DNA of 64,000 nucleotides from JAVBLW01 sp031553215 (lineage in GTDB: Bacteria > Bacillota_I > Bacilli_A > Acholeplasmatales > Anaeroplasmataceae): assembly GCA_031553215.1 (NCBI GenBank), contig JAVBLW010000017.1, forward strand, positions 27,639-91,638. Direction: 5' to 3'. The stretch's first letter is position 1. Each line of letters begins with the position of its first letter. The translations under genes were made by a program, and so were the position numbers. Under the pieces are notes generated by a model that worked only from the letters and a program-made list of their open reading frames with translations, had not been told where the DNA came from and searched no databases. This document shows positions 1 to 8,848 of the stretch, piece after piece.

Positions 1-1
1 A

Positions 2-1117
2 ATGATTGAGACACCGCCTAAAAATAGATACCCAGTTCAAACTTATGTTTTAGAAAGAAATGAAACGGTTATTAAAGAAGCGATAATTAGAGAGATAGCT
101 AGGGGTGGTCAAGTCTTCTATATGTATAATAAAGTAGAGGATATTGATATTATTGCTAGTGGTATCGGAAGATTAGTCCCAGAGGCTAGAATTTGTATTG
201 GTCATGGTAAAATGAACAAGGATAAATTAGAAAAGACTTTAACGGAATTTATAGACAAAGATTATGATGTTTTAGTTTGTACAACAATAATAGAAACTGG
301 ATTAGATATTCCAGATACTAATACAATTATTATTCATGATGCAGATAAATTAGGTTTATCTCAGCTATATCAAATAAGAGGTCGTGTAGGTAGAAGTGAT
401 AAAATTGCTTATGCTTATATGATGTATGATAGAAATAAGGAATTAAATGAAACTGCTGAGAAAAGGTTAGAAGCAATTAAGGAATTGACTGAACTTGGTA
501 GTGGATTTAAGATAGCTATGAGAGATTTAGCTATTCGTGGGGCTGGAGATTTACTTGGGGAAGAACAATCTGGATTTATCGAAAGTGTTGGAATTGAGAT
601 GTATATGAAGATTCTTGAGGATGAAATTAAGGATCGTAAGGGTGAATTAGAAGAAAAGAAAGTTAAAGATATTTCTTTATCTGAAGTGTATACATCTAGA
701 CATATTAATGAAAAATATATAAGTAATGAAGATGTAAGAATCGAAATTCATAAAAAGATAGATTTACTTCATAGCATTAATGATTTAGATAATATTGCTA
801 ATGAACTTAGAGATAGATTTGGTGATTTTGATAATGAATTATATTTTTATATGTGTGAAAAATTATTTAAGAATTTATGCGATAAGATGGATATTATTAA
901 AATAGATACTAAGAATAAAAATACTATGATTCTATCTATGAGTGAAGAAAAAAGTAATCAAATGGATGGAAATAAAATGTTCGCATTAGCAAATAATTTA
1001 AGTAAGGATATAAGTTTAAAATACATAAATAAACAAATCCAAATTATTTTTGATAAAGCCAAATATAAAGGAAATGAATATTTACTTATTTTGTCAAAGT
1101 TTCTAGATAATTTGTAG
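2..1117 (+). CDS. mfd: Transcription-repair coupling factor Mfd, C-terminal part (5' end outside window)
   Basis: The reading frame is open to the window edge, so only about 370 C-terminal residues are present. It begins in the helicase core just before the conserved PVQTYV stretch. It contains the motif V region (TTIIETGLDIPD) and the motif VI region (LYQIRGRVGRS), followed by the DLLGEEQSGFI segment and the C-terminal TRCF domain. Mfd removes RNA polymerase stalled at DNA lesions and recruits UvrA. The next gene is spoVT, the same order as in Bacillus. There is no terminator between the two, so some co-transcription is likely. The apparent ATG at position 2 is internal. Confidence 0.95.
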   Translation: MIETPPKNRYPVQTYVLERNETVIKEAIIREIARGGQVFYMYNKVEDIDIIASGIGRLVPEARICIGHGKMNKDKLEKTLTEFIDKDYDVLVCTTIIETGLDIPDTNTIIIHDADKLGLSQLYQIRGRVGRSDKIAYAYMMYDRNKELNETAEKRLEAIKELTELGSGFKIAMRDLAIRGAGDLLGEEQSGFIESVGIEMYMKILEDEIKDRKGELEEKKVKDISLSEVYTSRHINEKYISNEDVRIEIHKKIDLLHSINDLDNIANELRDRFGDFDNELYFYMCEKLFKNLCDKMDIIKIDTKNKNTMILSMSEEKSNQMDGNKMFALANNLSKDISLKYINKQIQIIFDKAKYKGNEYLLILSKFLDNL

Positions 1118-1175
1118 AAAATAGGAATAATTTGCCGTTTCAATGGTTAAAATACATTTGAAATGGAGGTTAATT

Positions 1176-1703
1176 ATGAAAGAAACTGGCGTAGTAAGAC
1201 GCATTGATGAACTAGGAAGAATTGTTATTCCAAAGGAAATTAGAAGACATCTTAGAATAAGCTGTGGAGATCAAATAGATATCTTTACTAATGATAAAAA
1301 AATTATTCTTGCTAAATATCAACCATTAGATGAAGTTATTAATCCTCTAGAAATATTTATTAATTCTGTTTTAAAAGAAAGTAAAATGAAAATAGCGGTA
1401 GCTGATAGTACAAAGATAATTGTTTCAAAAATTTCTAATTATCCAGTAGATTTAGAACTTAATGAATCATTTGTATCGCTTATAAAAAAGAATGATTCTT
1501 ATGATATGAATACTAATATGAATTTAGAAATATCACATGGAATTAAAAATGAAAAGAACTGCTATATAAAAAGAATACTTGTTGATGGAGATTATTTAGG
1601 ATTTGTAATAATAGAGAATGATTTGTATATAACTAAAAATGATAAAGAAATGGCTAACATTGTAGCTGATTTCGTTGGGAATGCAACTAGAAGAGAAGTA
1701 TAA
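1176..1703 (+). CDS. spoVT: Stage V sporulation regulator SpoVT (AbrB family)
   Basis: The first about 50 residues are an AbrB swapped-hairpin DNA-binding domain (VVRRIDELGRIVIPKEIRR). The rest is a GAF-like domain ending in VADFVGNAT, and 175 residues is the usual SpoVT length. In Bacillus, SpoVT tunes SigG-dependent genes in the forespore. An in-frame ATG at 1143 would give 11 extra residues. I prefer the ATG at 1176 because GGAGGT lies 5 bases upstream and the protein then starts with the family-typical MKETGVVRRID. It follows mfd as in Bacillus and ends in a strong bidirectional terminator. Confidence 0.93.
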   Translation: MKETGVVRRIDELGRIVIPKEIRRHLRISCGDQIDIFTNDKKIILAKYQPLDEVINPLEIFINSVLKESKMKIAVADSTKIIVSKISNYPVDLELNESFVSLIKKNDSYDMNTNMNLEISHGIKNEKNCYIKRILVDGDYLGFVIIENDLYITKNDKEMANIVADFVGNATRREV

Positions 1704-1726
1704 AAAAAAGGCATATGCCTTTTTTT
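1703..1726. terminator. Bidirectional intrinsic terminator between spoVT and efp
   Basis: A perfect palindrome with an A7 tract, the core GGCATATGCC and a T7 tract. It sits between two convergent genes and can end transcription from both sides. Confidence 0.85.
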
Positions 1727-1728
1727 AA

Positions 1729-2280
1729 TTATGCTCTTGAAACGTAAGTACCGTCAATTGTTGAAACAACAATTTTTTCTCCTTCAGAAAGGAAAACAGG
1801 AACGTTTAATTCATAACCAGTTTCAAGTGTTGCTTTTTTACGTCCTGTAGCGTCACCTTTAATTGCAGGGCTAGTTTCAGTAATAACTAATTCTACTTTA
1901 TCAGGGATGTTAACGGTTAATACTTCGCTTTCATAAGAAACGATTTTAACCATTTGTCCTTCTAATAAGAAATTCTTTTCCCATTTAATTTGAGTTTCAG
2001 GAAGTTCAATTTGTTCATAAGTCTCAGTATCCATAAAAGTATATGTATCACCAGAGTTATATAAATATTGCATATCAGTACGATCAATAAAGCATAATTT
2101 TACTTTAGATTCACTACCCTTAAGTGCAGTTTCTGTAGTTGTACCTGTACGTAAATTTTTCATTTTTACACGAACGTAAGAAACTTTATTTTGTAAGACA
2201 TGTTGGAATTCAATGATTTGACATAGTTGTCCATCATATTCAATTACGTTACCATTTTTTAATTCATTTGTTGAAATCAT
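1729..2280 (-). CDS. efp: Translation elongation factor P
   Basis: 183 residues, the normal EF-P length, with a KOW-like domain, the central OB domain and the C-terminal OB domain (KKATLETGYELNVPVF near residue 150). EF-P binds between the ribosomal P and E sites and relieves stalling at polyproline. The start has AAAGGA upstream, and a good SigA promoter (TTGACA, 17 bases, TATAAC) lies at 2317-2345. Odd point: the tip loop of domain I, usually KPGKG, here reads LQNK and is one residue shorter, although a lysine remains at the tip. No modification enzyme gene is seen next to it. Confidence 0.95.
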   Translation of the reverse strand: MISTNELKNGNVIEYDGQLCQIIEFQHVLQNKVSYVRVKMKNLRTGTTTETALKGSESKVKLCFIDRTDMQYLYNSGDTYTFMDTETYEQIELPETQIKWEKNFLLEGQMVKIVSYESEVLTVNIPDKVELVITETSPAIKGDATGRKKATLETGYELNVPVFLSEGEKIVVSTIDGTYVSRA

Positions 2281-2316
2281 AATATTTTCATCCTTTACTT
2301 TTTTGTTTACCCTATA

Positions 2317-2345
2317 GTTATATTATTTTTTCATAGAAATGTCAA
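2317..2345 (-). promoter_or_regulatory. SigA-type promoter of efp
   Basis: Read on the minus strand: TTGACA at 2345-2340, a 17-base spacer, and TATAAC at 2322-2317, about 37 bases before the efp start codon. Confidence 0.7.
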
Positions 2346-2424
2346 TCTAGGCGACTTTAATTCCGATAATTTTCAAGAAAATGTAGTATAATAAAGGTAT
2401 ATAGTCTTGATAGGAGTGGTAATA

Positions 2425-3828
2425 ATGAAATATGATTGTATTATTGTGGGTGCTGGTCCAACTGGAATATTCTGTGCACATGAACTTATTTCAAAAAATC
2501 CTCAATTAAAAATATTACTGATTGATAAAGGATTAGATATCTATAGTCGTAAATGCCCAGTATTAATGCACAAACTTGAAAAATGTCCTATCAATAAAGA
2601 AGGAGTAAGTGGGTGTAATCCAGCTTGTTCAATAACTAATGGCTTTGGTGGTGCAGGTGCTTTCTCAGATGGTAAATTTAATATAACTAGTGAATTTGGT
2701 GGTTGGTTAACTGATTATTTAGATTCTGGGTATGTATTAGATTTAATAAAATATGTAGATAGCATTAATTTAAAATATGGTGCTCCTAAAACAATAACTG
2801 ATCCTACAACAGAGGCGGTTAGAGATATTGAAAGAAGAGGTTTAGCGGTTGGATTAAAATTATTACGTTCAAATGTTAGACATTTAGGTACCGAAAACAA
2901 TTTAGAGATAATGAAAAGAATATATGAAGATTTAAATAAAGTAATTGATATGAGATTTAAGTCTGAAGTAGATGATATTATTGTAGAAGAAAATAAAATA
3001 GTTGGAATAAAAATCAATGGTGAAATCATTGAAGCTGATAATGTGTTATTAGCAGTTGGTAGAGATGGATCTAAATGGTTAGAGGGTATTTGTAAGAAAC
3101 AAAGTATTCCATTAACAAATAATCAAGTTGATATTGGGGTTAGAGTAGAAACGAATGATGTTGTTATGGAAGAAATTAATAGGAATCTATATGAAGGTAA
3201 ATTTATTTACCGAACTAGTGTTGGTACAGAATGTAGAACTTTTTGTTCTAATCCAAGTGGACATGTAGTTGTTGAAAATCATAGTGGAATTATGCTTGCG
3301 AACGGTCATGCATACGCAAGTAAAAATTTAGGTACAAATAATACTAATTTCGCCTTATTAGTATCTCATAAATTTTCAAGCCCTTTTAATCAACCAAATG
3401 ATTATGCAATAGAAGTAAGTAGATTAGCCAATCAATTAAGCTGTGGTTCAATTATTGTTCAAAGATATGGTGATATCTGTAAGGGACGTCGTTCAACAGT
3501 TAAGCGTATAGAAGAAGGTTATGTTAGACCATCTTTAAAGGAAGCCGTACCAGGCGATTTGGGTTTAGTATTGCCTTATAATACTATGAAATCAATAATA
3601 GAAATGGTGGAAGCTCTAAATCATGTAACTCCAGGAATTGCTAATGAACATACACTTTTTTATGGAGTAGAAGCTAAATTTTATTCAGCTAGACCAGAAA
3701 TCAATAATAATTTTGAGACTAAAATAAAGGGTTTATATGTAGGTGGAGATGGAGCAGGATTAACAAGGGGGCTTGCCCAGGCTGGTGCATGTGGAGTGCA
3801 TATCGCGAAAGGCATTCTTGAGAAATAA
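2425..3828 (+). CDS. FAD-dependent dehydrogenase, COG2509 family
   Basis: 467 residues. The N-terminus is an FAD-binding Rossmann motif (CIIVGAGPTGIFCA), followed by the family-typical RKCP, CPINKEG and GFGGAGAFSDGKFN stretches. Near the C-terminus GLYVGGDGAGLTRGL closes the FAD site. The family is widespread in Firmicutes, and its physiological substrate is not established. The open frame extends upstream to a TTG at 2407, but the ATG at 2425 has AGGAGTGG upstream and starts directly at the Rossmann strand. A TATAAT at 2387-2392 is a likely -10. The small lipoprotein gene follows after 32 bases and may be co-transcribed. Confidence 0.88.
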   Translation: MKYDCIIVGAGPTGIFCAHELISKNPQLKILLIDKGLDIYSRKCPVLMHKLEKCPINKEGVSGCNPACSITNGFGGAGAFSDGKFNITSEFGGWLTDYLDSGYVLDLIKYVDSINLKYGAPKTITDPTTEAVRDIERRGLAVGLKLLRSNVRHLGTENNLEIMKRIYEDLNKVIDMRFKSEVDDIIVEENKIVGIKINGEIIEADNVLLAVGRDGSKWLEGICKKQSIPLTNNQVDIGVRVETNDVVMEEINRNLYEGKFIYRTSVGTECRTFCSNPSGHVVVENHSGIMLANGHAYASKNLGTNNTNFALLVSHKFSSPFNQPNDYAIEVSRLANQLSCGSIIVQRYGDICKGRRSTVKRIEEGYVRPSLKEAVPGDLGLVLPYNTMKSIIEMVEALNHVTPGIANEHTLFYGVEAKFYSARPEINNNFETKIKGLYVGGDGAGLTRGLAQAGACGVHIAKGILEK

Positions 3829-3860
3829 AAGAGTATCTAATAGATAAGGAGAAATATAAA

Positions 3861-4262
3861 ATGAAAACATATAAAAAAATATTTGGTCCACTTTTATTCA
3901 TAATATTCGCATTAATTACATTGGTATCATGTGGTAACGTGGCATTCCCAGAAGATGGAGAGTATCATTATTCTAGTTCATCGGTAAGTGGCCTTGGAGT
4001 AACTAATGAATTAAAAGAATCACTTGAATCTTTTGCTAGTAGTCATTATGAAGGAAGTATCCTTAAAGTAGAAGGAAAATTTATATCTATGTGTATAGAT
4101 GATGAATGGGAAGATGCAATAGAATACAAAGCAGATGGTAAAAAGATAGTTCCTATTGAAAATGATAAGGAAGAAGAAACTTATATTACAATTAGTGGTT
4201 CGACAATCATTATGCATACAGAAATGGCTGGAATAAATGTACAGATAAAATATGTTCAATAA
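3861..4262 (+). CDS. Small lipoprotein of unknown function
   Basis: 133 residues with a type II signal peptide: a Lys-rich start, a hydrophobic stretch (LLFIIFALITL) and the lipobox LVSC with the lipidated cysteine near residue 24. The mature part is about 110 residues, rich in Ser, Glu and beta-prone stretches, with no domain I recognise. AGGAGA lies 9 bases before the ATG. It follows the COG2509 gene closely and ends in a terminator. Confidence 0.75.
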   Translation: MKTYKKIFGPLLFIIFALITLVSCGNVAFPEDGEYHYSSSSVSGLGVTNELKESLESFASSHYEGSILKVEGKFISMCIDDEWEDAIEYKADGKKIVPIENDKEEETYITISGSTIIMHTEMAGINVQIKYVQ

Positions 4263-4270
4263 TTTTTAGA

Positions 4271-4296
4271 GGAAATCCTACAGGATTTTCTTTTTT
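4271..4296 (+). terminator. Intrinsic terminator after the lipoprotein gene
   Basis: Hairpin GAAATCCT / AGGATTTTC with a short ACA loop and one bulged T, followed by a run of T. Confidence 0.7.
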
Positions 4297-4343
4297 ATAA
4301 TATTTTTCTTTTTTAGGAATATAATTAAGTTAGGTGATTAATT

Positions 4344-5219
4344 TTGAATGAAAGTATTATTAATTTAAATTTGGAAACACATTTATATTTTGGGAGAATA
4401 ATGAAGGAACATGCGATATTTTTAGAAGCGGGATTTACTCCTAAAAATAAAAATTTAGCAAATGATGCTGACCAAATAAAAACAAATTTTGAAAGGTTTT
4501 TAAATAATGTTTTAAATGTAAGTCAAAATAACATAAGTCAAAATGGCTTTATGTCTCAAGATATGCTTACAAATTATACTTTGAAAGCAGAAAATAAAAC
4601 TATGGATTATAGTGGTATTGTAATTGATACTAGTATAACCATGCGTGAAGCTAAATTAATGGAAAATAATATAGGTCAGGTAAATATAGTAAAATATTTG
4701 GATGATATAAATAATCAAGCTATTATGTTAATAGATGAAATCATTAATTTTAAAACAAAATTACTATATGATGTTAATAACTGTAATATATTTACTGCGA
4801 ATTATCCATTGCTAATTGAACATATTTTAAATGAAGCTAGATATTATAGAGAAGTTACTGAAGGATTCTTAAAAGGAAAATATATAGAAACATTAAATCC
4901 ACAATATACTAAAAAGTTTTGGAATAGAATAATGATGGAGCATTCTGAATTTATTAGGGGATTATTAGATCCAACAGAAAAAGAATTAATGAAGATGGCT
5001 AATGATTTTGCGCTTGCATATGAAAATATTCAGAATGGGAAAGTATATGACCAATCTTATAATTTAACAGTGCAGTTAAGAAACTATAAGGAAAAGGGTA
5101 CGGCAGGAATACTTGATTGTAAAATAAAATCAATAATTCTTCCTTTACTAGGGGATCATGTATTAAGAGAAGCGAATCATTACTTAAAACTAATGAAAAT
5201 GATGAATATTAATAATTAG
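4344..5219 (+). CDS. DUF2935 protein, ferritin-like helical bundle
   Basis: 291 residues made of two related halves, as in DUF2935 proteins. Potential metal-ligand motifs recur: HLYFGRIMKEHAIF and EHILNEARYY in the first half, FWNRIMMEHSEF and DHVLREANHY in the second. This pattern of Glu/His pairs on helices resembles di-metal helical bundles. The function in vivo is not established. The start is a TTG at 4344 with AGGTGAT 5 bases upstream; the nearby ATG at 4348 is in another frame. It stands alone between terminators. Confidence 0.82.
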   Translation: MNESIINLNLETHLYFGRIMKEHAIFLEAGFTPKNKNLANDADQIKTNFERFLNNVLNVSQNNISQNGFMSQDMLTNYTLKAENKTMDYSGIVIDTSITMREAKLMENNIGQVNIVKYLDDINNQAIMLIDEIINFKTKLLYDVNNCNIFTANYPLLIEHILNEARYYREVTEGFLKGKYIETLNPQYTKKFWNRIMMEHSEFIRGLLDPTEKELMKMANDFALAYENIQNGKVYDQSYNLTVQLRNYKEKGTAGILDCKIKSIILPLLGDHVLREANHYLKLMKMMNINN

Positions 5220-5236
5220 ATCATGATTTATATATT

Positions 5237-5267
5237 AAAAAACCACCAGTCTGACTGGTGGTTTTTT
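5237..5267. terminator. Bidirectional terminator between the DUF2935 gene and gdhA
   Basis: A strong hairpin (AACCACCAGT / ACTGGTGGTT, loop CTG) flanked by an A-run on the left and a T-run on the right, between convergent genes. Confidence 0.88.
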
Positions 5268-5288
5268 GGCGTCTTTATATTTATTTAA

Positions 5289-6635
5289 TTAGAATATACC
5301 TTGTGCAAGCATAGCAGCACAAACTTTTTCAAATCCGGCAATATTAGCACCTTTTAATAGATCCCATTTATTTCCGTAATTGATTGCAGTGCTATAAGTA
5401 TTTTTGAAGATATTAGTCATGATTCCTTTTAATTTAGCATCAACTTCTTCAAATGTCCAAGAATATCTCATTGAATTTTGGCTCATTTCAAGTCCTGAAG
5501 TAGCAACTCCACCAGCATTAGCAGCTTTAGCAGGCCCATAGATTACTTCATTTTCGATGAAATATCTAGCAGCTTCATTTGTAGAAGGCATATTTGCTCC
5601 TTCACATACAGCGATAACGCCATTAGCAACTAATTTTTTTGCAGAATCTAAATCAATTTCATTTTGGGTAGCGCATGGTAAAGCAATATCGCATTTTACT
5701 TCCCAAATGTTAGTAGATCCTTCTTTGAAGATAGATCCTGGAACACGTTTAGTATATTCAACAATTCTTCCGCGTTCAACTTCTTTAATTTGTTTCATAA
5801 TATCAAGATTGATTCCATTTGCATCATAAACATATCCACTTGAATCACTCATGGCAACAACCTTACCACCTAATGAAGTAGCTTTTTGGTTTGCATAAAT
5901 AGCAACATTTCCACTTCCTGATATAACTACAGTTTTACCTTGGAAAGAAGTATTACGCATATTTTTTAAAGCTTCTTCAGTAAAATAGCATAATCCATAT
6001 CCCGTTGCTTCAGTACGAGCAAGAGATCCACCGAAAGTTAAACCTTTACCAGTTAAAACTCCAACGAATTCATTTTTAATTCTCTTGTATTGTCCGAACA
6101 TATAAGCAACTTCACGTCCACCTACACCGATGTCTCCAGCTGGAACGTCTGTGTCTGGTCCAATATGACGATATAATTCAGTCATGAAAGCTTGGCAGAA
6201 TGCCATGATTTCTCTATCGCTTTTTCCTTTTGGATCGAAGTCAGCTCCACCTTTACCACCACCCATAGGTAGAGAAGTAAGAGAGTTTTTAAGAGTTTGT
6301 TCTAATCCAAGGAATTTAATTATTGATTGATTTACACTTGGATGGAATCTAATTCCACCTTTGTAAGGTCCGATTGCACTGTTATATTGTACGCGGTATC
6401 CTCTATTAACTTGTACTTCACCTTTGTCATCAACCCAAGCAACTCTGAATTGAACAAATCTTTCAGGTTCAACAAATCTTTCGATTATTTTTTGATTTAT
6501 TAATTCTGGACGTTTGATTACAACTGGTTCTAAAGATTCTAATATTTCTTGTGCAGCTTGTAAGAATTCTTTTTGTCCTTCATTTTTTTTGCAAAGTTCT
6601 TCATATACTTTACTTAAATATTCTGTTTGAAACAT
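5289..6635 (-). CDS. gdhA: NADP-type glutamate dehydrogenase
   Basis: 448 residues, the length of the hexameric NADP-type enzymes. It makes glutamate from 2-oxoglutarate and ammonium. Visible signatures are YKGGIRFHPSVN, LPMGGGKGGADFDPKGKS with the catalytic-site lysines, the TDVPAGDIGVGGRE stretch, and a Rossmann GSGNVAIYA in the C-terminal domain. AAAGGAG lies upstream of the ATG. It diverges from the DUF1538-PII operon, so the 292-base region between them probably carries both promoters. That arrangement suggests a shared link to nitrogen status (inference). Confidence 0.96.
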   Translation of the reverse strand: MFQTEYLSKVYEELCKKNEGQKEFLQAAQEILESLEPVVIKRPELINQKIIERFVEPERFVQFRVAWVDDKGEVQVNRGYRVQYNSAIGPYKGGIRFHPSVNQSIIKFLGLEQTLKNSLTSLPMGGGKGGADFDPKGKSDREIMAFCQAFMTELYRHIGPDTDVPAGDIGVGGREVAYMFGQYKRIKNEFVGVLTGKGLTFGGSLARTEATGYGLCYFTEEALKNMRNTSFQGKTVVISGSGNVAIYANQKATSLGGKVVAMSDSSGYVYDANGINLDIMKQIKEVERGRIVEYTKRVPGSIFKEGSTNIWEVKCDIALPCATQNEIDLDSAKKLVANGVIAVCEGANMPSTNEAARYFIENEVIYGPAKAANAGGVATSGLEMSQNSMRYSWTFEEVDAKLKGIMTNIFKNTYSTAINYGNKWDLLKGANIAGFEKVCAAMLAQGIF

Positions 6636-6669
6636 ATAATATTCTCCTTTTATTAAAATTTATAATGCT

Positions 6670-6696
6670 AGTATAACACTTATTATTTTATAGCAA
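6670..6696 (-). promoter_or_regulatory. Putative gdhA promoter
   Basis: On the minus strand TTGCTA (6696-6691) and TATACT (6675-6670) are separated by 15 bases, with TGT just before the -10. The short spacer makes this only moderately convincing. Confidence 0.4.
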
Positions 6697-6867
6697 AACA
6701 AAAAAATATATAAAACGAATAAAATTTTTTAAAAAGTTTAAATAAACAAACAAAATTCGCAAAAAACAATATTCAACATAAAAAAATGAAATATTGCGGC
6801 AAGAGACAGGTAAAATTAAGACTTTTTTTCTTCCATAAAAAAAATAAAAATATAACATTGTTTTTCC

Positions 6868-6896
6868 TTTCAATTTAGTCATTTTTTTGTTATAAT
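6868..6896 (+). promoter_or_regulatory. Putative promoter of the DUF1538-PII operon
   Basis: TTTCAA at 6868-6873, a 17-base spacer and TATAAT at 6891-6896, with TG one base upstream of the -10. The rest of the 6636-6867 gap is AT-rich and I see no gene in it. Confidence 0.5.
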
Positions 6897-6927
6897 TTTT
6901 TTGTATTGTTATAGAAAGGTGATTAAT

Positions 6928-8454
6928 GTGTTAAAAAAGTTTTATGAATCATTTAAAGAAGCCTTTACTTCTGTTATTCCGATATATTTATTAATAATGG
7001 TACTTAATTTTACACCATTTTTAAATTTAAGCGGAAGAGAAATAATGGTCTTTAGCATCACTGCAGCTATGCTGATAATAGGTATGGCATTATTTAATTT
7101 AGGAGCTAACGTAGCTATGACCCCAATGGGTAAGGCTATAGGTGTTGGTCTTACTAAACAAGGGAAATTATCCATTTTATTAATTGTTTCCTTTATATTC
7201 GGATTATTAATCACTGTAGCAGAACCTGACCTAACAGTATTGGCTAACCAAGTAAGTGCTGTTATGAACCCATGGGTTTTGATAATTTGTATTGGATTAG
7301 GAGTTGGAATATTTTTATCTTTAGCAGCAGCTAAAATAATTTTTAAAATTAATCTAACAACAATCCTTACTTATTTTTATATGATATTATTCGCAGCTAG
7401 TATAATGGTAATATTAACTGGGAATGGTGACCTTCTTGCGTTGTCTTTTGACAGTGGAGGGGTTACAACAGGACCTGTAACTGTGCCCTTTATTATGGCA
7501 TTAGGGGTCGGTATATCATCTGTTGTATCAAAGAAAAGTGAAAAAGATGCTAGTTTTGGACTTATTGCATTATGTTCAGTAGGACCAATCTTAGCGGTAT
7601 TAGTTTTAGGTATTTTTGCGAAAGGTACCCTAAGTTATGAGTTACCTGATTATAGTATTGGAAGTAATTTTGCCGTATCAATATTAGAACATATATGGAC
7701 ATGCATGAAAGAAGTTGGATTAGCGCTAGGGTTAATAGTAGTCTTCTTTGCCGTATGTAATGTTATATTTTTAAAAATATCAAAAAAGAAATTAATTCAA
7801 TTAGGGATTGGACTATTATATGCGTATGTAGGGCTAGTGTTATTCTTAGCTGCGGCTTCTACCGGATTCTTGCCGATTGGATATAAAATTGGATCATCAA
7901 TAGCAGATTATTCAAAATATTTATTAATTCCTGTAGGATTTGTAATGGGTGCATTAACTGTTTTAGCAGAACCTGCAGTTCATGTATTGAATCAACAAGT
8001 AGAAGAAATTACTCAAGGATTGGTAAAAAAGAAATCAATGCTAATGGCACTTACTATTGCAGTAGGTATATCACTATCGTTATCAATGATTAGAATTATC
8101 TTTGGATTTAGTATTATGTATTATTTAATTCCTGGATATTTAATTTGTTTAGGCTTATCATTCTTTGTACCTAAAATATATACTGCAATTGCATTTGACT
8201 CAGGTGGAGTTGCATCAGGTCCTCTTACATCAAGTTTTATATTACCAATGGGAGTCGGCGCATGCTATATTTTAAACGGTACAACAAGCGTATTTACTGA
8301 TGCATTTGGATTAGTTGCGATGGTTGCGATGACTCCACTTATTACAATTGAATTACTCGGATTAGCAGCTATTATTAAAGATAAGCGACGTGTTAAAAAA
8401 CAAGTTAAACAAATGATTGCATCAGATGATGAAGTAATTATAAAATTTATGTAA
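6928..8454 (+). CDS. DUF1538 polytopic membrane protein
   Basis: About 508 residues and strongly hydrophobic, built of two homologous halves. Each half carries the family signature: DSGGVTTGPVTVPFIMALGVG in the first and FDSGGVASGPLTSSFILPMG in the second, plus a paired acidic motif (TVAEPDLTVLANQV and TVLAEPAVHVLNQQV). This is the DUF1538 family, thought to be transporters, substrate unknown. I chose GTG at 6928, which has AAGGTGAT 4 bases upstream; an upstream TTG at 6901 lacks such a site. Two PII-like genes follow in the same operon. Membrane proteins beside PII proteins are often their targets, as with AmtB-GlnK. Confidence 0.85.
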   Translation: MLKKFYESFKEAFTSVIPIYLLIMVLNFTPFLNLSGREIMVFSITAAMLIIGMALFNLGANVAMTPMGKAIGVGLTKQGKLSILLIVSFIFGLLITVAEPDLTVLANQVSAVMNPWVLIICIGLGVGIFLSLAAAKIIFKINLTTILTYFYMILFAASIMVILTGNGDLLALSFDSGGVTTGPVTVPFIMALGVGISSVVSKKSEKDASFGLIALCSVGPILAVLVLGIFAKGTLSYELPDYSIGSNFAVSILEHIWTCMKEVGLALGLIVVFFAVCNVIFLKISKKKLIQLGIGLLYAYVGLVLFLAAASTGFLPIGYKIGSSIADYSKYLLIPVGFVMGALTVLAEPAVHVLNQQVEEITQGLVKKKSMLMALTIAVGISLSLSMIRIIFGFSIMYYLIPGYLICLGLSFFVPKIYTAIAFDSGGVASGPLTSSFILPMGVGACYILNGTTSVFTDAFGLVAMVAMTPLITIELLGLAAIIKDKRRVKKQVKQMIASDDEVIIKFM

Positions 8455-8467
8455 GGGTGGTTAAGAA

Positions 8468-8848
8468 ATGGCAAATAAAATTAATAAAAAAGAATCAACC
8501 ACAGATGTAAAAAAACTTAAACTTATGATTACGATTGTTCCTCATGGGAAGAAAGATGTAATTATGGAATTAATTGAGGAATTTGAAGTTAATTATCAAT
8601 TGTATCGCTTTGGACAAGGGACAGCATCAAATGAATTATCTTCATTACTTGGTATGAATACCAATGAAAAGGATATTATCTTTAGTGTTATTCGTGAAGA
8701 TCTAGCTAATGATTGTCTTTTAAGATTAGAGGATCGTTTTGAAAAAATTAAAAATGGTGGAATTTCATTTACGGTGCCATTTGAAAGTATTATTGGTTCA
8801 TCTAATTATTTATTTTTATCTAATCTAGGAGGTCAAAAAAATGAGTAA
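8468..8848 (+). CDS. PII-like regulatory protein, divergent member
   Basis: 126 residues. The core (KLKLMITIVPHGKKDVIMELIEE, then a strand rich in ISFTVPFES) follows the ferredoxin-like pattern of PII proteins, but the glycine-rich loop of the next protein is not conserved. There is a 15-residue charged N-terminal extension. The start ATG has GGGTGG upstream. It lies 13 bases after the DUF1538 gene and overlaps the second PII-like gene by 8 bases, so the three products are probably made together. It may form mixed trimers with its neighbour (inference). Confidence 0.65.
   Translation: MANKINKKESTTDVKKLKLMITIVPHGKKDVIMELIEEFEVNYQLYRFGQGTASNELSSLLGMNTNEKDIIFSVIREDLANDCLLRLEDRFEKIKNGGISFTVPFESIIGSSNYLFLSNLGGQKNE

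Noticed and set aside
1124..1160. Possible SigG-type promoter before spoVT (GGAATA and an AAAATACA stretch)
   Set aside because: Spacing and -10 do not match the SigG consensus well enough in AT-rich DNA.
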